Shown: one piece after another, positions 28,160 to 37,376 of the stretch
How the letters are laid out: the number at the start of each line of letters is the position of its first letter
Numbering within the stretch: position 1 is the first letter of the stretch
NCBI GenBank assembly: GCA_009777775.1
Contig: WRLE01000009.1
Span: 62,001-126,000, forward strand
Direction of reading: 5' to 3'
DNA: 64,000 nt
Source: Oscillospiraceae bacterium
Lineage (GTDB): Bacteria > Bacillota > Clostridia > Oscillospirales > Oscillospiraceae
Notes under the pieces: model-generated
Told to the model about the DNA's origin: nothing
The model's input: the letters and a program-made list of their open reading frames with translations, nothing else
The model's database searches: none
Position numbers and translations under genes: made by a program

Positions 28160-30964
28160 TCAATTCATTGCGGTAACTACAGTGTTGCACCTGGGACACA
28201 ATTCTGGATGCTCTGGGTTTATGCCCACATCCTTATCATGTGTCCAGCATCGGGCGCACTTTGGCTCTTGGCATTCCTCGACTAAAATAGTCACGCCAGA
28301 AAAGGCGGTACCTGCATAACCTTCGCCGCTTCCTGTTATCTTTTCAAGGGAGGAAACGATAAAGAGAGCCTTCAAATCGAATCCTTCCAATTCGGCAAAG
28401 GAAGAAGCCGTACTATCGTCAATATATAGAGTCACCGCGGCATCCAAGGGTTTGCCGATTATTTTATTTGCCCTAGCTAGCTCCAGAGCTTTGTTCACAT
28501 CGGAACGCAATCCTAATAGCTTATCCCAAAGAGCTTGGTTTTGAGCGGATATGGAATACTCTTCAGCTGCGCTGGGCATGGGGTTAAACAATACGCTATC
28601 GCTCTTAGCGTTTTGACCATGGGGCATGATTGCCCAAATTTCCTCTGATGTGAAAGCTAGGATGGGTGCCAACATTCGCACCAGGGCATCGAGGATAATA
28701 TAAATGGCAGTTTGCGCGCTACGGCGGGGTAAACCATCTTTTTCGTCACAGTAAAGCCTATCCTTTATCACATCAAGATAAAAGTTTGACATATCAACAG
28801 TACAGAAATTGTGAATGGCGTGGTAAATGGTATGGTATTCATATCTTTCGTATGCTGCAGTCACTCGGGCTATAAGCTCATTTAGCTTTGACAAAGCCCA
28901 ACGGTCAAGATCCGGCATATCGGTGATAGCCACTGGCGAATCTGGGTCAAAACCCTCTAGATTACCCAATATATATCGAGCAGTATTGCGGATTTTTAAG
29001 TAAATGTCCGAGAGCTGTTTTAGTATGTCCCCGGAAATGCGACTGTCTACTTTATAATCGGAGGAAGCGACCCAAAGCCTTAATATATCGGCACCATAAT
29101 CCTTTATTACTTCCTCTGGTGCCACTGCATTGCCAAGGGATTTATGCATGGCTTTGCCCTCTCCGTCAACTGTCCAGCCGTGGGTTATAATGGTCTTATA
29201 TGGTGCTATGCCATTGACTGCGATGCTGGTGAGCATGGAGGATTGGAACCAGCCTCGATATTGGTCTCCGCCTTCAAGATAAACATCTGCAGGATAGCTC
29301 AAAGAGGGGAACTCATCTGAGCTAAGTACACCAGCGTGGGTAGAACCAGAGTCAAACCAACAGTCGAGGGAGTCTGTTCCCTTGGTCAATTTGCTGCTGC
29401 CGCAATGGGGGCAAGAAAAGTCATTTGGCAATATTTCATTGGTTTCCATATCATGCCAAGCATTTGAACCCTTTTCACCAAAGAGATTTGCGACTATCTC
29501 AATTGTCTCAGGAGTACAAACAGGCTGGCCGCAATCATCACAATAGAAAACGGGTATTGGTAAACCCCAATGTCGCTGCCTGGAAATGCACCAATCAGAA
29601 CGCTCGATTATCATTGCAATCATGCGCTCCTTGCCCCATTGGGGAATCCAGGTGATGTCATCGCAGGCTTTTACAGCTGCATCTTTCATGGCATCCACAG
29701 AAGCAAACCACTGTTCGGTGGCTCTGTATATGACAGGATCCTTGCAACGCCAGCAATGGGGATATGAGTGAACAAGCTCCTCGGCTGCAAAAAGCGCACC
29801 GCTTGTTTTTAAGTCTTCGATTATGGCATCATTGGCTTTTGTGTAGTAAAGTCCTTCGTATTGGACTGCTTCTGCGGTCATCATTCCATATGCATCCACA
29901 GGGGTGATAACTGGTAATTGGGGATAATTATGGCAGACATTGAAGTCGTCAGCACCATGCCCTGGTGCTGTATGGACGCAGCCGGTACCAGTGTCAGTTT
30001 TTACATGCTCGCCAAGGATTATCAATGACTCTCGATCATAAAATGGATGCTTCGCTGTCATTAGTTCAAATGCCGAACCGGGTAATGTCTTTAAAACATC
30101 GTATTTTTCAATACCTGCTTTACCGAACACTTCCTTGGCAAGATCAGTTGCAATGATATACGCTTCGCCGTTTACAGAGCATATAGAGTATTCTATATCG
30201 GCACCAAGGCATATTGCCAGGTTACCTGGTAGAGTCCATGCTGTGGTGGTCCATATTAGAAAGCTGATGCTGTCTCCATAGTTTATATCATCGAACAGAC
30301 CCTTTGAGTCTAAAACAGGAAATTTAACAAAAGCAGCAACACAAGGAACATCCTCATACTCGATTTCCGCTTCAGCAAGGGCGGTTTCGTCTGTGGGACA
30401 CCAATAAACAGGCTTTACCCCTTTATAAATATATCCCTTTTCATACATACTTCCGAAAACACGGACTTCATGAGCCTCAAAAGCCTTGTCCATGGTGAGG
30501 TAGGGATTGTCCCAATCGCCAATGACACCAAGACGCTTGAATTGCTCACGCTGACGATTTACATAATTAGCTGCAAAATCCCGACAAGCATCGCGAAACT
30601 CAGGGATTGTCATTTGTTTTCTATCTATATTATTACTTTTGATTATTGCACTCTCAATGGGCATACCATGATTATCCCAACCTGGGGTGTAGGGAGCATA
30701 ATACCCTGACATATTTTTATATTTGACAATAATGTCTTTGAGTATTTTATTCATCGCTGTGCCAATGTGAATGTCTCCATTGGAAAAGGGAGGACCATCA
30801 TGGAGAATGAATTCTGGTTTACCTGCATTTGCTTCCATTAATGTCTCGTATACTTTTTTATCATATAATGCTTGGAGCATCTCGGGCTCCCGTGCTGGCA
30901 ATCCGGCACGCATGGGAAACTCCGTTTTTGGCAGATTTATGGTTTCATTATAATCTTGGGACAT
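28160..30964 (-). CDS. ileS: Isoleucyl-tRNA synthetase
   Basis: Charges tRNA-Ile. The 934 residues have the HIGH-type motif DIHIGTAMN, the editing domain, the KMSKS-type motif in AMHKSLGNAV, and a C-terminal zinc finger (CARCWTHDK and CPRC). I start at MSQDYNETINLPKTEFPM, preceded by AAAGGAG; the open frame to 31132 reads through an inverted-repeat element. It lies in the canonical divIVA-ileS-lspA order. Confidence 0.97.
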   Translation of the reverse strand: MSQDYNETINLPKTEFPMRAGLPAREPEMLQALYDKKVYETLMEANAGKPEFILHDGPPFSNGDIHIGTAMNKILKDIIVKYKNMSGYYAPYTPGWDNHGMPIESAIIKSNNIDRKQMTIPEFRDACRDFAANYVNRQREQFKRLGVIGDWDNPYLTMDKAFEAHEVRVFGSMYEKGYIYKGVKPVYWCPTDETALAEAEIEYEDVPCVAAFVKFPVLDSKGLFDDINYGDSISFLIWTTTAWTLPGNLAICLGADIEYSICSVNGEAYIIATDLAKEVFGKAGIEKYDVLKTLPGSAFELMTAKHPFYDRESLIILGEHVKTDTGTGCVHTAPGHGADDFNVCHNYPQLPVITPVDAYGMMTAEAVQYEGLYYTKANDAIIEDLKTSGALFAAEELVHSYPHCWRCKDPVIYRATEQWFASVDAMKDAAVKACDDITWIPQWGKERMIAMIIERSDWCISRQRHWGLPIPVFYCDDCGQPVCTPETIEIVANLFGEKGSNAWHDMETNEILPNDFSCPHCGSSKLTKGTDSLDCWFDSGSTHAGVLSSDEFPSLSYPADVYLEGGDQYRGWFQSSMLTSIAVNGIAPYKTIITHGWTVDGEGKAMHKSLGNAVAPEEVIKDYGADILRLWVASSDYKVDSRISGDILKQLSDIYLKIRNTARYILGNLEGFDPDSPVAITDMPDLDRWALSKLNELIARVTAAYERYEYHTIYHAIHNFCTVDMSNFYLDVIKDRLYCDEKDGLPRRSAQTAIYIILDALVRMLAPILAFTSEEIWAIMPHGQNAKSDSVLFNPMPSAAEEYSISAQNQALWDKLLGLRSDVNKALELARANKIIGKPLDAAVTLYIDDSTASSFAELEGFDLKALFIVSSLEKITGSGEGYAGTAFSGVTILVEECQEPKCARCWTHDKDVGINPEHPELCPRCNTVVTAMN

Positions 30965-30992
30965 ATCATACTCCTTTTCCAGTAGATATAAT

Positions 30993-31119
30993 AGGGTAGC
31001 GCAGAGTGTCTGTTTTTTAGTTCCGTCAAGCGAAACCAAGGACGGTGTAGCGCGCGAATTGACGCATGGATGCGTCACTGAGCGATAGGAACTAAAAAAC
31101 AGACACTCTGTGCTACCCT
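30993..31119. mobile_element. MITE-like inverted-repeat element in the ileS leader
   Basis: About 32-bp arms (30993-31024 and 31088-31119) pair with one mismatch. Smaller hairpins lie inside (CCGTC/GACGG; GACGCA/TGCGTC). GTAGATATAATAGGGTA occurs at the left boundary and again at about 31137, just beyond the right end, as if flanking DNA had been duplicated. There is no open frame. It would be transcribed as a long hairpin ahead of ileS. Confidence 0.7.
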
Positions 31120-31153
31120 CCTGAAAAGACACGACTGTAGATATAATAGGGTA

Positions 31154-31185
31154 TCGGGAGTCGATCCCAGTTTGGCGACTCCCGA
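31154..31185 (-). terminator. Hairpin downstream of divIVA
   Basis: TCGGGAGTCG and CGACTCCCGA pair perfectly (10 bp), about 30 bp after the divIVA stop codon. There is no strong T-tract, so it may be a weak terminator or a processing or stability hairpin rather than a full stop. Confidence 0.5.
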
Positions 31186-31216
31186 CAGCCTATGTGTTGC
31201 AGGTTCGCTGGTGAAA

Positions 31217-32014
31217 TTAATCATCATCGTCTTCGCTATTGACATTTGAGCCGAATCTCAAATCATCAAAATCGAATCTGGGCCGAGGGGTCATGGTATC
31301 TTGCTCTTCTTCCCCATCTGAGGCATATACACCCACTAGGGCATCATCGTCATTGTCATCGGTATCATTTCTTGCAATTGCTATGTCAATGGTATCTTCA
31401 GAATACTCCGAAAGAGACGAAGTTGATGAGCCATTGCCGGTAATTTTATCCATCACATCGCCGATTTCATCCGCTGTTTCAGCAATTTGATCTTCGTGGG
31501 AGGGTCTAATAATTTCTTCGCTGGAAACCACCTGTTGGGAAGCTGAATCGGGGAGAACAGCTCTTGTTGCAGTTTCGAGCCTGGATAGAAACTCAGTATG
31601 CTTGCGCATAATCGCTTGGGACAACTCAATAAACCGCCCAGTTTCTTTTGCAGCAACGCTCAGGCGCAGCTGCTCGTCTGAAATCCTCTTTGCGGTTTCG
31701 TCTAGTTTCGCTTTGATTTCCAAATCGGTTTTGCGAAGAGTTTCTTCTTTGATTTTATTTGCTTCTGTTGTTATTTCCTCACCCATGCGTTGAGCAGTCA
31801 AAAGAGCCATTCGCATGGAATCTTCGGTGGAACGATATTCTTCCACCTTTTCTACAAGAACCTTAAGCTTTCCCTTTAGGATGGCGTTTTCCTTATAAAG
31901 GGCAGCATAATCTGCGTTGATGGACTCTAAAAAGTCATCGACTTCTGTCATATCATAGCCACCAACAAAAGCTTTGGTAAATGCTTTTTCTGTTATTTCC
32001 TGTGGAGTCAGCAT
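31217..32014 (-). CDS. divIVA: Cell-division/polarity protein DivIVA
   Basis: A curvature-sensing coiled-coil protein that marks poles and septa. The 265 residues start MLTPQEITEKAFTKAFVGGYD, the membrane-binding N-terminal domain, then a long coiled coil (about 35-160) and an acidic disordered tail ending in Asp/Glu repeats. GGAAGG precedes the ATG. It lies between sepF and ileS; ylmG and ylmH, usual here in Bacillus, are absent. The 188-bp gap to sepF holds no gene. Confidence 0.93.
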   Translation of the reverse strand: MLTPQEITEKAFTKAFVGGYDMTEVDDFLESINADYAALYKENAILKGKLKVLVEKVEEYRSTEDSMRMALLTAQRMGEEITTEANKIKEETLRKTDLEIKAKLDETAKRISDEQLRLSVAAKETGRFIELSQAIMRKHTEFLSRLETATRAVLPDSASQQVVSSEEIIRPSHEDQIAETADEIGDVMDKITGNGSSTSSLSEYSEDTIDIAIARNDTDDNDDDALVGVYASDGEEEQDTMTPRPRFDFDDLRFGSNVNSEDDDD

Positions 32015-32202
32015 AAATCCTTCCTTTCGATTATCGGTATTTCCTTTTTCGATTCCGACTCACTTGAAACGAGGTATCTTCAAATACCCTTTGGGACACA
32101 TCCTTGCTTCCCAATTTTGCCTAGTGAAATCACAAATTCGATGTTTTACCCTGTAATTCTAGCGAGCGCATACAAAATAGTAGCTTTCACCCCATACCAG
32201 TA

Positions 32203-32667
32203 CTAGAAGTAAAGCCCGTTGTTTTCCAGCTCATCGATTAAATCGCCCAGCAAATCGACATTATAGGGCGTAATGAGATAAGTGTTTACTGCGACTTTCT
32301 TTATTTTTCCATCTTGAGCATATGCGACACCGCTGAGAAAATCAACGAGCCTCCGAGCTATATCTTTGTTTGTTTGCTCAAGATTTAGAACAACAGTACG
32401 CCTTTCGCGCAAATGATCCGCAATTTCTGCAGCGGCTTCAAATCGTTCCGGCTTCACGAGCACGACTTGAAGCTGGGCTGTCGCATGGATGCTAACAACC
32501 TTATTGCTATCGCGAGTCTCCTCAAAGCCTCCATATGAACTGCGCGCTTGCGTAGTCGTTCTGGGAGCGGGAGGCAAATCCTCCGTACGCTTTGGTTGAA
32601 AATCGTCAAAATCATCCTCATCGTCATATGGTTTTGTCAATTTTTTTAAATCGCTAAAAAAGCCCAA
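32203..32667 (-). CDS. sepF: Cell-division protein SepF
   Basis: Membrane-anchored FtsZ-ring partner, 154 residues. The SepF domain shows VVLVKPERFEAAAEIADHL, RTVVLNLE, RLVDFLSGVAYA and TYLITPYNVDL. The N-terminal amphipathic segment MGFFSDLKKL would bind membrane. The start is a TTG, supported by GGAGGT eight bases upstream. It follows the YlmE gene by 18 bp. Confidence 0.95.
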   Translation of the reverse strand: MGFFSDLKKLTKPYDDEDDFDDFQPKRTEDLPPAPRTTTQARSSYGGFEETRDSNKVVSIHATAQLQVVLVKPERFEAAAEIADHLRERRTVVLNLEQTNKDIARRLVDFLSGVAYAQDGKIKKVAVNTYLITPYNVDLLGDLIDELENNGLYF

Positions 32668-32685
32668 GTCATGACACCTCCTTTT

Positions 32686-33378
32686 TCAGGTCCTATCGCC
32701 AAAGATAGCTGTGCCTATCCGAACCATGTTGGAACCTGCTTGGATGGCATCAACATAGCTATCGCTCATACCCATCGATAAAAAATCCATAGAGACATTA
32801 TCGTATTTTTTCTTCCCCATGTCAATAAAAAGCTGAAACATTATGTCAAAATAGTAACAATTTCTCTCAATATCATCGGAAAAAGGCGGTATTGCCATTA
32901 ATCCGAGGACTTTAATCCCCTGTGTCTGGGAAGCCAAATATAATAGATTTTCCAGCTCCTCGGGGTTAATTCCGCTTTTTGATGCTTCTTTTCCGATATT
33001 TACTTCGATGAGCATATTTTGCACAATATCCATGGACTGCGCTCTTTTTCCGATGGCTGTGAGCAAAGCTTCAGAGCTAACAGATTCGATTAAATCACAT
33101 ATACCCACCACTTGCCTGACCTTGTTGGACTGTAAATGTCCGATAAAATGTAGCGGGGCTCCCTCATAGGCATCGCGACTCCGTTTATCCAGCATTTCCT
33201 GAACTCGGTTTTCGCCAATGGCATCAATACCAGCTGCAATTGCCTGCTTTACCATATCAGCGGATTTCGTCTTTGCTGCGGCAACTAGGCTAATATCACG
33301 AGGTTCTCTTCCTGATTTCAATGCTGCTTCGTTAATATTGTCTCGTATTCTCTTTATATTATCGTCAATACTTGTCAT
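32686..33378 (-). CDS. YggS/YlmE-family PLP-binding protein
   Basis: A 230-residue PLP homeostasis protein; the lysine in LVAAAKTKSADMV carries PLP, and FIGHLQSNK and LSMGMSDSYVDAI are family motifs. It has no racemase activity in studied homologues. Its start codon overlaps the stop codon of the HlyD-like gene (ATGA), and sepF follows. This is the ylmE position of the Firmicute division cluster. Confidence 0.93.
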   Translation of the reverse strand: MTSIDDNIKRIRDNINEAALKSGREPRDISLVAAAKTKSADMVKQAIAAGIDAIGENRVQEMLDKRSRDAYEGAPLHFIGHLQSNKVRQVVGICDLIESVSSEALLTAIGKRAQSMDIVQNMLIEVNIGKEASKSGINPEELENLLYLASQTQGIKVLGLMAIPPFSDDIERNCYYFDIMFQLFIDMGKKKYDNVSMDFLSMGMSDSYVDAIQAGSNMVRIGTAIFGDRT

Positions 33379-34544
33379 CTTACCACTTTCCCGTCGTATA
33401 AATCATTGGCTTTGACTATAATCGTGGAGCCAACCCGCAAGGGAGAACCTGTTCGGGCACCATCTGGCACAATATAACTATCGCCAGTTTCCATTAATAT
33501 CTCAACATCCACCCGCTCTGCCAAGACACCTGTTTGAAGATAAATGAATGTGGTTCTTCCATCATCGTCCAGATGTATGGCTTCCTTTGGTATGCGAATA
33601 CCCGATATGACATCGAAAAGAATATCAGCTCGCAGTTCCCTTAGAGGAGCGACATTGTGTATGCTTTGGGAGCTGGAAAAAAGAACAACACAAATATCTT
33701 CTTCTCGTCTACCAATTTGCTCCACATTCATGCTTATGGAATCGTTAAAAGCTCCCGAAAGTAAAACTGTCGCTCTGCGCCCTTCTGTTAAATGCCTGGC
33801 ATCGTCGGCATTCATAATGGCAGCATAGTACCATTTAAACTCGCTTATCAGTTTACCATAACCAGATACTGTCGAAGGAGTACTAAACAAATTATTAAGA
33901 GCGGTGGGTAGTATGTCAAAGACCACATCAGGAGTCAAGTGTTCATAACCATCCACAGTCTGGGTAAAAGTGCCACTAAAAGGAGCATAGACCATGGAAA
34001 CACCTGTTGCCCGTGTCTCCAAAGATTCCAAGCGTGTTTTCATTGCCGGTAAATCATCGTGGGAAGTCGCATAACTGGCGAAAATGCTGGTTTCCACATT
34101 GAGAATCAATTCATCAAGGCGACGGAAATCACCCAATCCCAGTGCCTTTGAGAGTTCCATCACACTTTGCAATCTAATGGCTTCAGCAGCATCGGCGTTT
34201 CCTGATGTCTCAATCTGGGAAATCATTAATCGAAGAGCGCGAATCTCAGAAGCTGTTTCCAGAGCTTCTCTACCTGTATATTCCACTGCAATCGCTTGAC
34301 CTGAAGCAACCTTTTCACCATCGGAAACAATCGGCAATACTACATTATCTGATTGTTGGAGCACTGTTTCAGTCCTGAGAATAAAACCCTGCGAACGAAA
34401 TGTCCTCTCAATGGTAAAATGAATAGCCTCCGTTGTCTCGTACGACTTCATCGCCGCATTGTAAACATATATACCGATATAACAAACAACGGCTAAAAAT
34501 AACACTGCAGTGATTAATTTGATATAGAAATCGTTACGCCTCAT
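33375..34544 (-). CDS. HlyD-like membrane-anchored adaptor protein
   Basis: A 389-residue protein: a short cytoplasmic N-terminus MRRNDFYIK, one membrane helix (about 9-29), then a lipoyl/barrel-sandwich region (VASGQAIAVEY and YAPFSGTFTQTVDGYE flanking a helical hairpin) and a C-terminal beta domain. The architecture resembles HlyD-type adaptors, but no transporter is adjacent. Such genes often accompany sepF in Clostridia, so an envelope or division role is likely. GAAGGTG precedes the ATG; the longer frame overlaps miaA. Confidence 0.78.
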   Translation of the reverse strand: MRRNDFYIKLITAVLFLAVVCYIGIYVYNAAMKSYETTEAIHFTIERTFRSQGFILRTETVLQQSDNVVLPIVSDGEKVASGQAIAVEYTGREALETASEIRALRLMISQIETSGNADAAEAIRLQSVMELSKALGLGDFRRLDELILNVETSIFASYATSHDDLPAMKTRLESLETRATGVSMVYAPFSGTFTQTVDGYEHLTPDVVFDILPTALNNLFSTPSTVSGYGKLISEFKWYYAAIMNADDARHLTEGRRATVLLSGAFNDSISMNVEQIGRREEDICVVLFSSSQSIHNVAPLRELRADILFDVISGIRIPKEAIHLDDDGRTTFIYLQTGVLAERVDVEILMETGDSYIVPDGARTGSPLRVGSTIIVKANDLYDGKVVR

Positions 34545-34557
34545 TTCACCTTCTCCA

Positions 34558-35523
34558 TCACGGGGTATTTTCGAAGCATTGGCTGGGTTTAAGTACAGAG
34601 TCAAGGGCAGATAAAAGCTGTAGACGCACATCACCCTTGCCGTCATCATCTTTATAGAGCCATTTTATATCCTTGTCGCGCCTGAGCCAAGTGAGCTGAC
34701 GCTTGGCATATCGCCTTGTTTCCATTTTGATTTTATCCACAGCAATAGATAATTCACATTCGCCATTTATAACAGCAAACATTTCTTTGTATCCAATGGC
34801 TTGCATTGCGGTGCTACTGGAGGGAACACCCATTTCAATCAGTTTTAAAACTTCGCCATATAGTCCCATTTCCAACATAATATCAACGCGTTTGTTGATA
34901 ATTTCATACAAAATTTCTCTGTTAGCATAGGTCAGAGCGAATTTAACAACATCATATCTTGGCGGTATGGATTTTGTCTCCATATCATGCACAGAAATTG
35001 TTTTGCCAGAGAGCATATAGACTTCCATGGCGCGAACTATACGTTTTTTATCGTTTTCATGTAGAGTGTTTGCGCTAGCTTCGTCGAATCTTTTAAGTTT
35101 GTCCAGCATTGCTTTACCGCTTGTTTGCTCATATTCCATCTCTAGGGATTTTCGCAATGCGTCATCGGAAACAGGGGAAAAACTCCTGGCAGATATCAAT
35201 GAATCTATGTATAAACCTGTGCCACCTACGATAATGGGGAGCTTTCCTCGCTCGTGAATACCATCAATGCAACTCACAGCATCTTTGACATAAAGAGCAG
35301 CCGAGTAGCTATCAAAGGGTGATATTATATCTATCATATGATGGGGGACTGACAATTGCTCTTTTAAACTGGGCTTTGCTGTGCCTATATTCATATATCG
35401 GTAAATTTGCATGGAATCGGCGGAAACTATTTCGCCGCCGACTTCCTTTGCCACATAAAGTCCTAACTCGCTTTTCCCAGAAGCGGTGGGACCAGTAATA
35501 ACGATAACTTTGCCTTTATTCAT
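34558..35523 (-). CDS. miaA: tRNA dimethylallyltransferase MiaA
   Basis: Adds a dimethylallyl group to A37 of tRNAs reading U-starting codons. The 321 residues have the P-loop GPTASGKSELG, the DSMQIYRYMNIGTAKP loop, GGTGLYIDSL and TRRYAKRQLTWLRRD. The ATG (35523) overlaps the mutL stop as ATGA, so translation is coupled. Its product is the substrate of MiaB, encoded 9 kb away. Confidence 0.96.
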   Translation of the reverse strand: MNKGKVIVITGPTASGKSELGLYVAKEVGGEIVSADSMQIYRYMNIGTAKPSLKEQLSVPHHMIDIISPFDSYSAALYVKDAVSCIDGIHERGKLPIIVGGTGLYIDSLISARSFSPVSDDALRKSLEMEYEQTSGKAMLDKLKRFDEASANTLHENDKKRIVRAMEVYMLSGKTISVHDMETKSIPPRYDVVKFALTYANREILYEIINKRVDIMLEMGLYGEVLKLIEMGVPSSSTAMQAIGYKEMFAVINGECELSIAVDKIKMETRRYAKRQLTWLRRDKDIKWLYKDDDGKGDVRLQLLSALDSVLKPSQCFENTP

Positions 35524-37376
35524 AGCCGTAAAAATCCACGGTCGAGAGTGGCCTTTGAAATTTCCATCATTACAGGCCTCCCATGGGGACATTTCGTTAC
35601 CTCGCCAGACATAACTCTGGCAGCCAATTGGGAGAGCTCTTCCATATGGGAAGACTTTCCAGCTTTGATGGCAGCTTTACATGCTATTGCCTTATACACC
35701 TCATCCAGTTGGACAAGGGTAGGAGTTTCACCGAGAGTAAGCCTGGTACATATATCTGACAAGACAGCTTCGGCATCGGTGTATTCGATTTGTGTAGGTA
35801 TTTGCCTGACTGCGATGGCATCTTCGCCAAAGCTTTCCACAAAGAAACCAAGTTTTTCCAATAAATCAACGTTTTCCATTAATATTGAAGCTTCTTCGTG
35901 TCCCTGCCTACAAATGATAGGTGTTATCAAGCTTTGGGGCATCGGTTCATATGCTGTATTTCGTAGTGCGTCAAAGTGGATTCGCTCGTGAGCCGCATGT
36001 TTATCAATGAGCCGAATACCATCGAAACACTCCAGGATGATATATGTGTTTAATGCTTCGCCAATTACTCGATATGCTGGAGCATTTTGATTTAATTCGA
36101 AGTTTTGGATATGGATTTCGTCATCCTTGGTGATGTCTTCATAGGTTATAGGTTTTATGAATGCTTCGTAAGTATTAGTGTCAACCGGGAAAGTATTGCT
36201 GCTTTGCTTGAATAGGCTTGATTCCTGCACAGAAAGCTGCTCATTTTCGCCAGCAACTGTTTGAGTGCTATATGTTTTACGATATGCATCGGCATCCATG
36301 GAGCGGAAACCTCCGCTCCGTCCAAGGCTTGTCGTTGTATCTCTTTTTTCGCCCTCAGAAAAGCCCATTTGATTGTTTCCTGTTGATTTATAATTGCTAA
36401 TGGCAGAAAGAGCAGCATAATAAACCCCATCAAAGACCTGTTTATCAGAAGCAAACTTCACCTCTGTTTTTGCAGGATGAACGTTCACATCCACCTGATG
36501 AAAAGCGATGTTAATATAAAGTACGCATGAGGGAAAACGTCCAGAGGGAAGATTGTTGGCAAAAGCCTGCTCTAGGGCAGCTTGTAGAGTTCTAGATGAA
36601 ATTGGTCTTCCATTTACAATGAAGAATTGATAACTCCGATTTCCCCTGGGGAAAGTTGGAGCGGAGACATAACCAGTGACAGCTATTGTCTCGTCATTGG
36701 AGGAAGCCTCAATGAGCCCCTGCATGAACTCTCGACCAAGCAGACTATAAATGGTGGAATCCACACGTCCATCGCCGGGAGTGTGGTATTCGCTTTTTCC
36801 ATCCTTTATAAAACGAATCGAAACATGAGGGCTTGATAAAGCGCAGCGCAAAACAACAGTAGCCACCGCAGCGCTTTCGGAGCGGTCTGTTTTCATGAAT
36901 TTTTGGCGAGCTGGGGTGTTGAAAAAAAGGTCTCGTACAATGATGGTTGTGCCTTCGGGGCAGCCTGCGGGAGAACTCTCAATAATATTTCCAGCTTCAA
37001 GGGACAAAGAGACTCCTTCGTTTGAAGCTTGTTCCCTGGTGAGTAGCTCGATGCGAGACACAGCAGCAATTGCCGCCAGTGCCTCTCCCCTAAAACCTAG
37101 GGTACCAATTGCTTCCAGCTCATTAGCAGCTCGCAACTTGCTGGTGGCATGGCGCAAAAAAGCTGTTGCAGCATCCTCTGGTGACATTCCCGAGCCATTA
37201 TCTGTGACCCTGATAAAGGACATCCCTCCAGCTTGAATCTCAACAGTAATGGCAGTGGCACCAGCATCAATGGAGTTTTCCACAAGTTCCTTCACCACAG
37301 AAGCAGGACGCTCCACCACTTCACCTGCGGCGATTAGATTTGCTATATGCTGATCTAGCTCAAAAATCTTTTTCAT
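35520..37376 (-). CDS. mutL: DNA mismatch repair protein MutL
   Basis: GHKL ATPase and nicking endonuclease of mismatch repair. The 618 residues have ELVENSIDAGA, DNGSGM, GFRGEALAAIAAVS and PAKTEVKF in the N-terminal half. The C-terminal domain has LIDKHAAHERIHF (usually DQHAxxER) and CPHGRPVMMEI, the metal-binding motifs of the endonuclease class. It overlaps the alr-like gene by 4 bp at its start and miaA at its end. No mutS is seen in the window. Confidence 0.96.
   Translation of the reverse strand: MKKIFELDQHIANLIAAGEVVERPASVVKELVENSIDAGATAITVEIQAGGMSFIRVTDNGSGMSPEDAATAFLRHATSKLRAANELEAIGTLGFRGEALAAIAAVSRIELLTREQASNEGVSLSLEAGNIIESSPAGCPEGTTIIVRDLFFNTPARQKFMKTDRSESAAVATVVLRCALSSPHVSIRFIKDGKSEYHTPGDGRVDSTIYSLLGREFMQGLIEASSNDETIAVTGYVSAPTFPRGNRSYQFFIVNGRPISSRTLQAALEQAFANNLPSGRFPSCVLYINIAFHQVDVNVHPAKTEVKFASDKQVFDGVYYAALSAISNYKSTGNNQMGFSEGEKRDTTTSLGRSGGFRSMDADAYRKTYSTQTVAGENEQLSVQESSLFKQSSNTFPVDTNTYEAFIKPITYEDITKDDEIHIQNFELNQNAPAYRVIGEALNTYIILECFDGIRLIDKHAAHERIHFDALRNTAYEPMPQSLITPIICRQGHEEASILMENVDLLEKLGFFVESFGEDAIAVRQIPTQIEYTDAEAVLSDICTRLTLGETPTLVQLDEVYKAIACKAAIKAGKSSHMEELSQLAARVMSGEVTKCPHGRPVMMEISKATLDRGFLRL

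Noticed and set aside
30965-31216. T-box leader of ileS
   Set aside because: AGGGTAGCACAGAG resembles the T-box core but lacks the UGGN bulge, and no stem I with an isoleucine specifier is evident.
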